From the NCBI GenBank assembly GCA_025403435.1, contig CM046337.1, positions 7,501 to 71,500 on the forward strand: a stretch of DNA of 64,000 nt. Direction: 5' to 3'. This document shows, one piece after another, positions 11,028-22,455 of this stretch. Position 1 is the stretch's first letter. The number at the start of each line of letters is the position of its first letter. Both the position numbers and the translations under genes were made by a program. Source of the stretch: Artocarpus heterophyllus (Eukaryota > Streptophyta > Magnoliopsida > Rosales > Moraceae). Below the pieces are notes generated by a model. It was not told the origin of the DNA. It did not search any database and was given only the letters and a program-made list of their open reading frames with translations.

Positions 11028-12294
11028 AAATATTTAGGTTAATTTCACTTTTGGTCCATAAACTATGCAACTTCTCTTATTTTGGCCCTTGAACTTTAAA
11101 ACTAAGCAAATTCCACCCATAAACTACTCAACTTGTCTGATTTTGGTCCTTCCATTATTAAATATATTAAATTTTACTTTTGCCCTTTAAACTATGCAAC
11201 TTAACCTATAAACTTTAGACTATAATAAATCACACCCTTGAACTATGAAACTTATCTTACTTTGGCCTTCTAATTACTAAAGACGTTAAATATTGACGAA
11301 TTAACCCACATATATATATATGCACTTGATTGATTAATTATAAATCATCGATCGAGATTAAATCATTTGTAATCAAATTTCACACATCTCACACCTGCAA
11401 ATAGGGAATTTCATAAGCAAATTAATATACATTTTTGTTGACTTAAAATTAATTCAAATTTTGCGGTTTCTTTATGACTATTAAGTTCAATTAAGCGAAG
11501 TATTCATTATTATATCATTTATGTAATTTTCAACTCCAAAATTTAATTGTAAAAATGACAAGTAGATTGTATTATAGTATCTATGTGTCGTTTCCGTTAG
11601 GTACCATATATTTAAGTGTTTTTTGCTTCTCGTTTGTTCATATTTTCTTTATTATAGATCATATAGTGGAGAAAATTTGTTAAAACTTCTTGAGCAAAAA
11701 AAGAATAAAACTTTTATCAACAAAATTATAAAAAAGAAAAAAAATAGTAAAACTTATATAATAGATAAACAAAATTTAAATATTTTGACTTCAAAATATA
11801 TGTTGAAAACATACATAGAACCAAAAGGTCAAAATGTTCATTTGTTTTAATCCGTCAATATTTAACAGATTTAGTGGTAAAATGGTCAAAATGGGACAAA
11901 TTTCATGTTGGAAACACGGTGCGTGGCAGAATTTTAAAAATTTTCATCAGAGTAATTTTCAAAAACACAAGTTTGACATGTTATATGTATAAATTAGACA
12001 GATCTTACTAACCTTTGTGTGAAGAACCTCTGCAGCCTGTGAAGAGAAGTAACGTTCCAGAAGAGCCTCAACCAATTAGTCTTTCTTGCTATTCTCTATC
12101 CACAACAGGAGTGAGTGTGGGCTCACACGTACAGCTTTTCCACCGGTGACTCTCCTTCCAACCAAGAGAGAGAACCCAAAGCTAGTGTTTGTGATTTGTG
12201 AACAAAAGCTCTCAGGGAGTTTTCAGATGCTCACTAGAAGAGTATCACTCTTAATCTCTCAATTGATCTAAGTAAATCATGAGACTCACTCCCC

Positions 12295-12301
12295 TTTTAT
12301 A
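12295..12301 (-). promoter_or_regulatory. LTR TATA box
   Basis: CTATAAAAGGGG on the minus strand is matched by CTATAAAAAGGG at 39,741-39,752 in the sister LTR. This is the likely transcription start region of the L1 family. Confidence 0.6.
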
Positions 12302-12420
12302 GCCCTTGGTCCTGGGGTCAGTCATTATCAGATTAGGTCTCAAAAACTCGAAACAGAATCAAGTTCAGATCAATATCTAATAAGATCCGCGTGAAAACGA
12401 GTAATCTTATCTCCCGCTGA

Positions 12421-12475
12421 TCGGCAGGCCGAACAGGCCAGTTCGGCAGGCCGACCACGTCATTCGGCAGGCCGA
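12421..12475. repeat. Three copies of TCGGCAGGCCGA
   Basis: The near-palindrome TCGGCAGGCCGA occurs at 12,421, 12,443 and 12,464, spaced 22 and 21 nt apart, inside the LTR upstream of its TATA box. The sister LTR has the same cluster at about 39,569-39,622. Confidence 0.9.
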
Positions 12476-12629
12476 ACTCCCGAGAAAAATCTCCGTGAAT
12501 CTTTTATTTTCTACCCGAGATTCTAAAGGATAGAGTCTCAGTTTTGATTCAAATAACCCAATAGAGAAGATATCTAATCAAAACAAACTTTATCAAAATA
12601 ATCTCTAAGAAAATAAATCAATTCACAAT

Positions 12630-12792
12630 AATTCTACAAGTTTATCTTGATCTAATTTATCCAAAATTAAATCAACCGATAAACAGACAAGAATTATCTG
12701 ATCCAATAATTCAACAAGTTTATCTTGAACTAATCTCTTACAAAATTAATTCAACCAATAAACAGACATGAATTATTTGATTCTTACAAATT
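12630..12792. repeat. Imperfect tandem duplication inside LTR L1
   Basis: Two units of about 80 nt, each containing ACAAGTTTATCTTGA and AATAAACAGACA-GAATTAT, follow one another. The same duplication is present in the 38,129-40,137 copy, so it predates both insertions. Confidence 0.75.
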
Positions 12793-14171
12793 TGAAACCA
12801 ATCCGAGAAATCCGACATAAGTCACCAATTATTGAAAAAGCACGCCGTGTCGTTATAGGATTTTGTGAGCTAGCAAAGGGGCCCAAAATGGACCTATAAA
12901 GTTCAAGCTCATGATAATTATGAAACTCAATATCCCATATATATATTTTACAATTATCAACTCCAACGCTACTCCACTAAAAGCTTGGAGCTGCACTCTC
13001 GAACTTTATAGAATTACGAAGCTCGTGTAGCTAAGTCTCCATGACATATCAAAGTGTATCGTATCCCCATATGATAATCCATAATCGGCTTAAGGACAAG
13101 TTCTGTCTTACCTTCCCGATTATTTTTATCTTACGTTCCATTGTCTCACCAGTACAAAACTTACCATCCAAAGATAGTATACCATTCGGTTACACCTATG
13201 TATCCAAATGGTTGAGCGCTTCAGTTTTTCAATTACAGGACAACGCATAGAAGAGGATATCATTACTCCTAAAGAGGAGCTATAGATTCCATATCTATGA
13301 ATAACAAGTCTACACTATCAAGAGTCATGCCTCCAACGTACCGGCATGCATACCACCATAGAGATGTGGGAGTCACCCATTGGTACATCAAAAGACATAA
13401 GTCGAGACAACGGGCCCACTATTCATCTCAGGATTAAGATACAATACAATTGATTGTCTAAAGTGAATTGATTTGCCAAGACAGAATTATTAATCTAAAT
13501 CAATTCACTCTATGTCCCGATCCAACACATCGTCACCTATGACAACGCGCCAATGTTTCTATTCACGAAGTCCAATTTCGATGGCCAAGACAAACCATCT
13601 CCCAAAAGGGATATAGACAACGTAACAATCTTTAGATGAATAAAGCGTCCAACTTTATTCCATCGATTGCGGATCATATGTTTTAGACCGTCACCTTAAG
13701 ATTCGTGTCTTCTGCATAATCAGTCCATCATATGCCCAATTCTTAAGGTTTAGACTGACAGTCTCAGACTACTGTTTGCTTATCATACATTCAACAAACA
13801 TGAACGTAAAGAGGACAAGATTTGGTATATATATACAAATGAATAAATTCTTTATTGATAAAAATGTCTCCAAAAACGTATTACATTTTTCCTCCTTAGG
13901 GCATACATGTCTAACATTTCATAGCTCAAGGGTGTGATTTGTTAATGTTTAAAGTTAAAGGCCAAAATATAACAAGTTATATAGTTTAAGGCCAAAAGTA
14001 AAATTATTGGCTCAATTCTAGTAATATTTAAGGGATTTGGTAACGGAAGGACCAAAATAGGATAAGTTGAATAGTATAAAGATGTGATTTACTACGTTTT
14101 AAAGTTCATAGGCTAAAACAGGACAAGTTACATAGTTCAAGGGCCAAAAATAAAATTAATCCTAAATCTTT

Positions 14172-14456
14172 TTTTTAGGGATTAAATAATATTCCCTTAA
14201 AAAAACACATAAATATACAATATACATAAACAAGAAATAATACAATTATATAAAATTTGAAGAATTTTATAATTCTAAAGGGCATTTGGGAAGTTAGATT
14301 AGATTGGAAGATTATGAAATGAAACAAATTAGGATCAAATTGAGTACCTTGAGTTGAGATTCTCAATTCAAACTGGACTTAAACTGTAACGAGTTAAATT
14401 GAGGTTTCAGATGGATGCTGAAAACATTGGTTTAAATCGACATTATTTTCTAACAA
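14172..14456. other. AT-rich spacer
   Basis: Low-complexity AT-rich sequence between the inverted-repeat element and the truncated LTR. Nothing recognisable. Confidence 0.5.
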
Positions 14457-15092
14457 ATCTATGGATTCCATATCTATGAATAACAAGTCTACGCTATCAA
14501 GAGTCATGCCTCCAACGTATCGGCATGCATATCACTATTAAGATGTGGGTATCACCCTTTGGTACATCAAAAGACACAAGTCAAGACAACGGTCTCACTA
14601 TTCATCTCAGGACTAAGATACAACACAAATGATTGTCTAAAGTGAATCGATTTGTCAAGACAGAATTATTAATCCAAATCAATTTACTTTATGTCCCGAT
14701 CCAACACATCGTCACTTATGACAACGTGCCAATGTTTCTATTCACAGAGTCCACCTTCGATGGTCAAGACAAACTATCTCCCAAAAGGGATATAGACAAC
14801 ATAACAATCTTTGCATGAATAAAGCGCCCGGCTTTATTCCCTCGATTGCGGATCGTATGATTTAGACCATCACCTTAAGAATCATGTCTTCCGTATAATC
14901 CGTCCATCATATGCTCAATTCTTAAGGTTTAGACCAACAGTCTCAGATTATTGTTTGCTTAACATACATTCAACAAATATGAACGTAAAGAGGACAAGAT
15001 TTGGTATATAAATAATGAATAAATTCTTTATTGATAAAAATGTCTCCAAAAACTTACTACATTTTTACTCCTTAGGGCATACATGTCTAACA
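14457..15092 (-). mobile_element. Truncated LTR of family L1
   Basis: This matches 13,284-13,916 of the solo LTR in the same orientation, from GGATTCCATATCTATGAATA to the end GTCTAACA. The other two-thirds of the LTR is missing at the left. The right end, the true LTR terminus, abuts the telomere-like tract with no spacer. Confidence 0.88.
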
Positions 15093-15204
15093 AAACCCTA
15101 AACCCTAAACCCTAAACCCTAAGCCCTAAAGCCCTAACCCCTAACCCCTAAACCCTAAAACCCTAAACCCTAAGCCCTAAGCCCTAAACCCTAAACCTTA
15201 GGAC
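15093..15204. repeat. Telomere-like CCCTAAA tract
   Basis: About 15 units of CCCTAAA with variants CCCTAAG, CCCTAACC and CCCTAAAA. This is better preserved than the tract at 1-188. It joins the LTR end on the left and the gypsy fragment on the right. Confidence 0.92.
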
Positions 15205-15498
15205 TAAGAGGGGGAAAGATTCTGTATTTGTGGTAGTTTGTAGGTTTTCTAAGATGGCCCACTTCATTACATGTCATAAAACCGATGATGCATCACATAT
15301 AGCCAATTTGTTTTTCAAAGAGATTGTTAGGTTGCATGGCATGCCTAGTAGTATTGTTTCTAATAGAGACACAAAGTTATTGAGTTACTTTTGGAAGACC
15401 TTGTGGGCAAAGTTTGAGACTGAGCTATTATTTTCTACTACTTGTCATCCGCAGACTGACAGTCAAACTAAAGTTATGAACAGGACTTTATCTTCATA
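15205..15498 (+). pseudogene. Ty3/gypsy integrase fragment, second copy
   Basis: This encodes [44 protein letters not shown] and [15 protein letters not shown] in one open frame of about 89 residues, then runs into unrelated DNA at about 15,495. It matches 5393-5690 closely but lacks that copy's frameshift and stops. Only the middle of the integrase is present. Confidence 0.88.
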
Positions 15499-16599
15499 AT
15501 ATTTATAGTATTTCTTATCAACACAAGTAATACTTCAAACTTTCTAACAAAAAAAAAATGTAGTACTTTTTTAATGAAAGAGAATAGCGATGGACTAATA
15601 GTAAGGTGCTAAAAGGACGTCCAAAATGAGGGATCGATTGTCTTGTTTGCATTATCTAATCTAATCCGTTGAATTCCTTGTATTTCTTAATGAAACAAAG
15701 AAAAAGTTATACAAAAAATAGCATTTTCTAGGTAAATTCTAGTTGTTGATTTGTCAAAATCAAGTGTTTTCTACAAAGGATAGACTTGTCAATTCAAAGA
15801 TGAAAATTGGATATTGAGTAACAAAGCTAATAGGGATTTGAAATTCAATGTATAGTTTTGCATGTAACATGTGAGAGTTTTATACTGTAGCAACTATTTT
15901 ATTATTATTGTAGCATGTGAGAGCTTTACACAGTTCATAACCGAGATAGTGACCCGGACCGTGGTCCAGACTGACTTGCCAAATACGGCATAAATCAAAA
16001 TAAAAGGTGATTATTTGTGATAAACTCAAAAAAAAAAAGAGAGTAAAAATCGTAAGGAGAAAAGGGGTTGGGACCCTAAAAAGGGAGTGATTTTAATTAT
16101 CTAAGTGTCTAATTACAAGACATTGAACCTAAAACTGTCTACAAACTAATTCGATTATAAAATTGTCCCTTAGATTACATGTAAGACCATTATATCCTTG
16201 AATTATAACAGGAAATAATCAACCCCATAATTTAACAACTTTTTTTTTTTTTTACATTTTGATGTGGGTCATTAATGTTTTCATTATTAACGAAAAAAGG
16301 ATTGATTAGAGTACTAAAGCAAAGGAAAAAAAAAACCACGTTACACGGGCTAAGGTATTTTGAAAACGTAATCACTGATATCAAAAAAAAAAAAAGTCAA
16401 TGAGCATAAGAAAGCCAACAAAAAAGTTTAAAAAAAAAGCCAAAAACAAACCGTAATTAATGAAAGTTAAAACGTAATTACTTCCAAATTTCTCCATTTA
16501 AAAAAAAACTCATTATTAACACTGAATCTTTGTCAAAAAAAAAAAAAAACTGATTCGGTAAACTGAATAATATGTATATAATTTATGCGTTGAGAAATT

Positions 16600-17012
16600 T
16601 AGGTAAAAAACAAATATCTATTAGGAAGAAATTATAAAGTCTATGAAAAGTATTCTTTATATTCATCATTACTATAATTTATATATTATTTTTTTATATT
16701 CACAATTACTATAATTTATATATCATTATAGTAATTGTGAATATAAAAAAATAATCTTATATTATATTTTTATCATTGTCGTAATTTATATATCATTTTA
16801 GTAATAACCATAATCGTTTTGTACACATGACAACTATAATTTATTTGGGCATAATTATTTTCTTAGTTTTTTTCCTTTTTGGAGTTAGAAAACCGAATGT
16901 ATGTACAATTTATTCACAAGAGAAACTCAAGTAATAAACAAATATCTATTAAGGAGAAATCATAAATACTATGAAAAGTATTCTTTATATTCATCATTAC
17001 AATAATTTTATG
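16600..17012. repeat. Direct repeat pair of about 75-80 nt
   Basis: 16,605-16,682 and 16,933-17,011 share ACAAATATCTATTA and TATGAAAAGTATTCTTTATA, then TTCATCATTAC and AATAATTT, with a few differences. They are about 330 nt apart and bracket the perfect hairpin. Confidence 0.75.
16685..16755. repeat. Perfect 31-bp inverted repeat with 9-nt loop
   Basis: The arms 16,685-16,715 and 16,725-16,755 are exact reverse complements, with loop TTATATATC. The arms are AT-rich (core CACAATTACTATAAT). It could fold as a cruciform or as a small RNA hairpin if transcribed; no flanking element was identified. Confidence 0.92.
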
Positions 17013-18062
17013 TAAATACCGTTTTATGTCATTATGGTAATTTATATAAAAATAATTTATATATTATAGTAACGACCACATATAACTTATTTGGGCATAA
17101 TTATCAGTATATAATTACTGTTTTAGTAAAACAAGTTTGCATCTTAAGCCATACAAATCATAATCATAATGAAGCCATCATTATCGGAGTAGACAAGATG
17201 CCGATGCTTGGAATAAAAATGACAGCGTAAAGACAAAAACAATTATCTAAAGAAAACAAAAAAGTTGGATCACTAAAATATCATTTTGATGTGTTTAAGT
17301 CATATACGTTCTTCAACGTGAATAACCCACACAACGTTAACAAATCAGCATTTAATATAAAAAAATTAACTCGCCATTACAAGAATAAATGTTAAAAATT
17401 AGCCTGAATAATGCAGCCGATAACCAATAAATACAAAGTCAAATCTGGGTTGTATGTTTTGTACAAAGTCAACGTGGAACAAATGCACCCACAAAAGAAA
17501 AAAAAAAAAATCAGACGTGCAAAAAAATGGAAAAAATGAAACGTGCAGAAAAAGAAGGCATACACCCAGAATCAAACATTAAGGCAAAATAGGCAAATTA
17601 AATCATTAGTTGTTGAAAAAAAAAATACAATATTATAATATTGTATAAAAATAGACAATTTTATCTTTTATTTAGCTAAACGTGGTTCATACTATAAATT
17701 TAATTATGAACAATATAAAATTTTTACATAATACAATAAAAAAAAATTATTAAAATATAAACTTCTATAATACATAGCAACAGTTTTCGTTAACAATTTC
17801 CGTTACCAGCGAAACACCTTTACTTAAGAAGCATACAATGAACACTTTGTGCGGTCACTCAACAGGGAAAAAAAGAAGAGGGGGTGGGGATCAGGAATGG
17901 GCCTGGGAAAGCGGAGTACATATGTAGACCCCGTGTAGAGTAGGAGAAGCCCAGTAGGGTTAAGGCTTGAGCCTTGAGAGAGTGGGAGAGTGGGAGGGAC
18001 GAGCAGAGAATACGAAGGAGGAGGAGGAGAAGAGGGACTCGAGAGATTCGAGAGAATTGAGA

Positions 18063-21000
18063 ATGAACAACAACAGCAATAGTACTATTAATATGAATAA
18101 TAACAATAATAGGAGGAAGAAGACGACGAGGCTGAGATGGGATGAATCTGAAAAGCTTTTCAATCTTCTGAAAGGAGCAGACCACCGCCCTCTTATCGAA
18201 GTCATCTCTGACTTCGATTCAGCATTCCCACCTCTCTCTCTTTACCAATTCATCGCTTCCTTTTCTCTTTCCACCCTCTTACAGGTAATAAACCCCCTAT
18301 ATCTAATCTATTTTCATTACAATTTTCTCTCTTTTTTTCTTCCTTCTCAATTTTTCTTCTCCAATTTGTGTGATTATAAATTTAGTAAAATCATTGCTAT
18401 GAATTTTTACGATGACACGCACAGGACAACAAGTTGCTTAACTCTACACAGCGTTTGGTTGGTTTCGCAATTCTGCATCAGGCTTATTCTTCCCCCAAAT
18501 CTTCTTCCTCTTCCAATAGTAATTACAATAATCCTTTCCTTTCTCTATTAATTGCTGTAAGTCTGACTTCTTTCCCTCTCTTTCTGTGCGAATTTCCTCA
18601 ATTTTTTCTTTTCCCTGAGAAAATATCGTACAATCCTTTGATATCGTACACATACAAATGTATATATAATCTCAGGGTGCGTGTAATGAAGAAGGCGAAA
18701 AATATGAGAGAGCATTTATTCTGCAGCTGTTAGGCTCTGATTCCTCTCCCTCTCCCAACGCCAAGGAGGTCTTTCCTAATGCTTTCCTCTTTCATAATTA
18801 TCTGTTTCTTTTCTTTGGATTCGATTTGATTTTTATAGATAAAATAATTCGAATTTATCATCTCCATAGAGCTCTTGTTTCTTTTGTTGTTGCAGCTTCT
18901 TAAGCAATCCGCTGCCGATTACATCAAAACTTTTGATCCTTCACACTCACTGCATGTGTGTAAAACATACCTTTTCCTTTTCGGTGACATGTTCTTTGAA
19001 TGTCCTTTCGTTCATTTTTTCCTTGTTTTCTTATCAGGTGTTCCCTAATCGAGAACAGTTGGAACAACAGTACAGCGACAAAGCTTATCTGGAATCCTTT
19101 ACTTGCCCATTTAAGGATGCCTCGCTTCGAAATGCACTTCCCGACCCCGATGTTCCCCGTGGTTCTGATCCTAACTCTTCAGAGTATAAAGCCCCTCTCA
19201 TTTTCACTCTGAATTTTTTAAACCTTTTCTTTTCAAGTTTACTCTTTTTCGCTTTCCCTTTGACATTAAGGATCTTGTTCTAGGTTTGATTTACAGCGTG
19301 GAGCCAAACCTAAGCTTGGATCTGGTGATAGAGATGAGACCGTTATTGGATTGTTGTCAAGTTTGTCTCTGGAAGGCTTTGGTCCTCAATGGACCCGCCC
19401 TATTCCACCATCTCTTCCTGTTCAAGATGGTGAAGTAAGTTTTCTTTCTTTCATTTTTTGGGATCAATTTTCAGAGTATGATTTAGTATTTTGATTAATC
19501 ATCCTAATCATCTTTCAGCTGGTATGGCTAAACCCTGGTGATAACCACGAACTTTTATGGGACTATGGTATGTGTGTTGATACCAGCAGAGGAACAGCGG
19601 TGAGAGACTTAATTACAAAAGCCTTGAAGGGACCACTTGCTCCTGCACAACAAGAGGTTGCATGATATGTCACTTATAGAGAATTTATAAAATCTAACTT
19701 AGAATTCATATCAAGTCGTTTGCTAATATTGAATTCAAAGTCAAAATTTTTTAGATACAAAAAATAATAACTAAGAAAAAGGTACAACATAACTGAGTTT
19801 TGGGTTCTGGCTTCACATGATATGCAATATGCAATAATCTTTATCCTGTCCCTAATGTTCGTCAGGTGCTTTTCCTCTTTCTGGTTTTTAGGACAACATG
19901 ACACTGAAAAGGCAGTTTTTCAAAACATTATAAGTTTCTTTATGTGTAAAGCACTTATAGTTTAGACAGTATGTCTGATGTGCCATTTATTTGCATTGTG
20001 CATGAAAGAAACAAAATGCTATCAATACTCTGGTTTTAGTATAATGGATAAGATATCAGGATATATTATGGCACTGCTAATGAAATACTGTATTATTCAG
20101 AAGGCTACGTTCCACTAGGTTGTAAGTTGTATTAAATATCCGATGTTTCATTAGCACTTAGGACTATTGTTGGCATGCGACTTTCTGCTCATTTTTGACT
20201 ATGAGTGAGCAAACTAGAAGTATTTGCACCCCAACGCTATTAGTTGTGGTGGTGTTCTGATTTGTATTATTGTGTGTGTATGTGTGTTTCTGGGGGAGTT
20301 TAGGGAGACGACGGGAATTGTTTACTCATGCCAGCCGGGTGGCATGTGAGTGTGATTTGAGAACACAAGTCAAGAGCGTGCTCTCAGAAATTTTGGGAAT
20401 AATGGAATTCTAAATTGGACATTTTGAGGAAAATATGCGTCACTAGTGATAGGAAGAGGAGGTAGATTATATTAAATCTGAAGAGTAACTATAAATGAGA
20501 TTATGTTTTTGAAAGAATAATGAAGAGATCATATTGTTTATTTGTTATTATTACTTCTCCCGTTTGGAGCAATAGTTGACCCTGCGTTTTTCCTTACCGT
20601 TGTCCAGCAAGTTTTGTTGGAATTGGCAAATGACCCGAAACTTGTATATCATTGCGGGCTCACACCAAGAAAGCTACCAGTATGTGTTTCTGTAACCTAA
20701 CTGTTCATATGCATTGCAACCTTGGGATTTGTCATCATAATTCTTCATATCCATTTCAGGAATTGGTGGAAAATAATCCCCTTATTGCCGTTGAAGTTCT
20801 CACTAAATTGATAAACTCCCCTGAAATTGCAGAGTATGTGTTTGGTAGTGCTATGGTTTACTTTGTTTTAATTCTGCTGTAGCAATATAATTTCTGACTT
20901 TCTAATTCTGGCATCTCTTCTTTAACATAGCTACTTTACAGTGCTTGTCAATATGGACATGAGCCTGCACTCAATGGAGGTTGTGAATAGACTTACAACT

Positions 21001-21787
21001 GCGGTGGAACTTCCTTCTGAGTTCATACGAATGTACATAACTAACTGTATATCGTCCTGCGAGAACATCAAGGTAAGTCACCTCGCCACTTTGCAATCAG
21101 GATACCACTTTTACTTTTGTTATCTTTTATTGTCTGATGCCATGGGCACCGCCTATCGATAATGATAGTAATGCAAAAATTTATCCAAGCTTGTTAAGCT
21201 GTGATCCATGTCGCATTGGCTTGGTTGGTTCTTGTCTGGAGAAGCATTTTTAAGTCCAAAGACTTCCAACAGTTTTGAGGCATTAAAAGTACCTTATGAT
21301 TATCCATAGTTTAGTTGGACGAGGTGCTGAGGGATCTTATGGTTATATCCATCCAACATTGACTTGTGTATTTTGAAAAATCATTTCACACAGGACAAGT
21401 ACATGCAGAATAGACTTGTGCGGCTCGTATGCGTTTTCTTGCAAAGCCTTATCCGAAATAACATTATCAATGGTGAGTTCCCTTTGCGATCTTGGAGCAA
21501 CTGTTTCTTTTGATATCTTCGTTTTTGGAATGTTCAACTCAGTTTGGCACCCCTGTTGTGCCGTGGGATTTACCTCTTTCCTATGAGCGCTAATTGTTGA
21601 TTTTTAATGAAATCTGTTGCCTGCCCTCGACTAGTCGCATTTCCATGAATGTGAATATGGTTGGATGTATTTATTGGTTGACCTTGCAGTTAAGGATCTC
21701 TTTATTGAAGTTCAAGCCTTCTGTATCGAGTTCTCGCGGATTAGAGAAGCAGCAGCTTTGTTTAGGCTTCTCAAGTCATTGGAATGA
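18063..21787 (+). CDS. CNOT11: CCR4-NOT complex subunit 11 (CNOT11)
   Basis: Twelve coding exons: 18063-18284, 18425-18556, 18676-18768, 18896-18955, 19038-19183, 19284-19434, 19519-19656, 20608-20679, 20760-20833, 20931-21072, 21394-21472 and 21690-21787. They total 1407 nt, 468 residues, all GT-AG with phases that close. The protein is the CNOT11 subunit, which with CNOT10 forms a module docking on NOT1 in the cytoplasmic mRNA deadenylase complex. The C-terminal DUF2363 domain (residues about 315-468, exons 8-12) is very well conserved, including [37 protein letters not shown] and [19 protein letters not shown]. Residues 1-20 are Asn-rich, followed by a basic stretch. An in-frame non-ATG extension upstream is open, but 18063 is the first ATG. 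Intron 7 is the longest (951 nt). Confidence 0.95.
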
Positions 21788-22181
21788 TTTTAATAAACAA
21801 ACCTTGATCTTTTCACGATTGCCTGTTTTGAAGCATCTCTTTGTCATTTTGTAGATAGCAATGTTTTTGGTTTAGTGAATATTTCGTCTCCATGCTACTT
21901 TTATAGTTCTCTTAGGATCAGTACAAGTCTGAAGCTAAGAAGTTATTTTGAAGATTTTTGAATATCTATAGAATAATGAATGGGACGTTTCGTTGTAAAT
22001 TGTATCTCTTTGGCGGTTTTGAAGTGCCAATTATCACCCAAGGATTTTCACTAGTTTTAGGTCTCTAAAAACGAATCGTTCCAACTCCAAATGCGGTGGT
22101 TAGATTTTGCCCTGAAAAATGATTGGTAACCAAAAAAGTATTCAGTTTCCTTTTCTTCTTTTTTTGTTGAATAAATTATTT

Positions 22182-22305
22182 AGGATCTGTTTGGTTGGAT
22201 ATTCGAATCACAATTCGAATCATTTTTGCTACAGTATTTTCTCTCAAAAAATTTAAATTTTCATTCATATACTTTACTTAAATACTTGAACCAAACGGAC
22301 CCTTA
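22182..22305. mobile_element. MITE-like element, hAT-type ends
   Basis: Left AGGATCTGTTTGGTT and right AACCAAACGGACCCTT are inverted repeats with two or three mismatches around about 124 bp of AT-rich DNA. The ends are of the GTTTGGTT type common in plant hAT MITEs. Target duplication not resolved. Confidence 0.6.
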
Positions 22306-22455
22306 GTGTCCATTTAGCACCGCAGTTTCAACTTATCAGTTTTGTTCTAGCTATAAACAGTGTAAAGTTCTCAATAGTTATAGTAAAAAGTAAAAAAGTT
22401 AGAGTCACATTAAACTTAAAACTTCAGTGACAATTGAAATACCAAACGCACTATT
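22303..22455. mobile_element. Second possible MITE abutting the first
   Basis: Left TTAGTGTCCATTTAGCA and right TACCAAACGCACTATTAA are weak inverted repeats around about 150 bp. The two elements touch or overlap by about 3 nt, suggesting a hot spot or a compound element. Confidence 0.4.

Larger units (their letters stand above)
11906..13916 (-). mobile_element. 2.01-kb solo LTR (family L1), minus orientation
   Basis: The sequence starts TGTTGGAAAC and ends GTCTAACA, with TG-CA ends, and is flanked on both sides by TTTCA (11,901-11,905 and 13,917-13,921), a perfect 5-bp target duplication. It aligns along its whole length, in reverse complement, with 38,129-40,137. There is no internal retrotransposon sequence, so it is a solo LTR left by LTR-LTR recombination. 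A TATA box on the minus strand near 12,298 gives the orientation. The family could be copia or gypsy. Confidence 0.92.
11036..14163. mobile_element. Long-inverted-repeat element (MULE/foldback-like) split by an LTR
   Basis: The arms 11,036-about 11,300 and about 13,922-14,163 are imperfect inverted repeats of about 240-260 bp, with termini AGGTTAATTT and AAATTAATCCT. They share runs such as TTTTGGTCCTTCC and AAATCACACCCTTGA. Candidate 8-bp target duplications AAATATTT (11,028-11,035) and AAATCTTT (14,164-14,171) differ at one base. Without the 2.0-kb LTR inserted between the arms, the element is about 1.1 kb and non-coding. Long arms and 8-9 bp duplications suggest a Mutator-like or foldback origin. 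Confidence 0.65.
15499..17860. other. AT-rich repeat-bearing intergenic region
   Basis: No gene is supported. It contains several A or T homopolymers, GTAACATGTGAGAG-type repeat blocks (15,860-15,930) like those near 8150, the direct repeat pair and the long hairpin listed separately, and the upstream region of CNOT11 at its right end. Confidence 0.5.

Noticed and set aside
17967..18062. N-terminal extension of CNOT11
   Set aside because: The frame is open but starts at TTG; the first ATG is 18,063 and the upstream part is purine-rich leader-like sequence.
17859..18205. Minus-strand frames over CNOT11 exon 1
   Set aside because: Antisense shadows of low-complexity Asn- and Arg/Glu-rich sequence.
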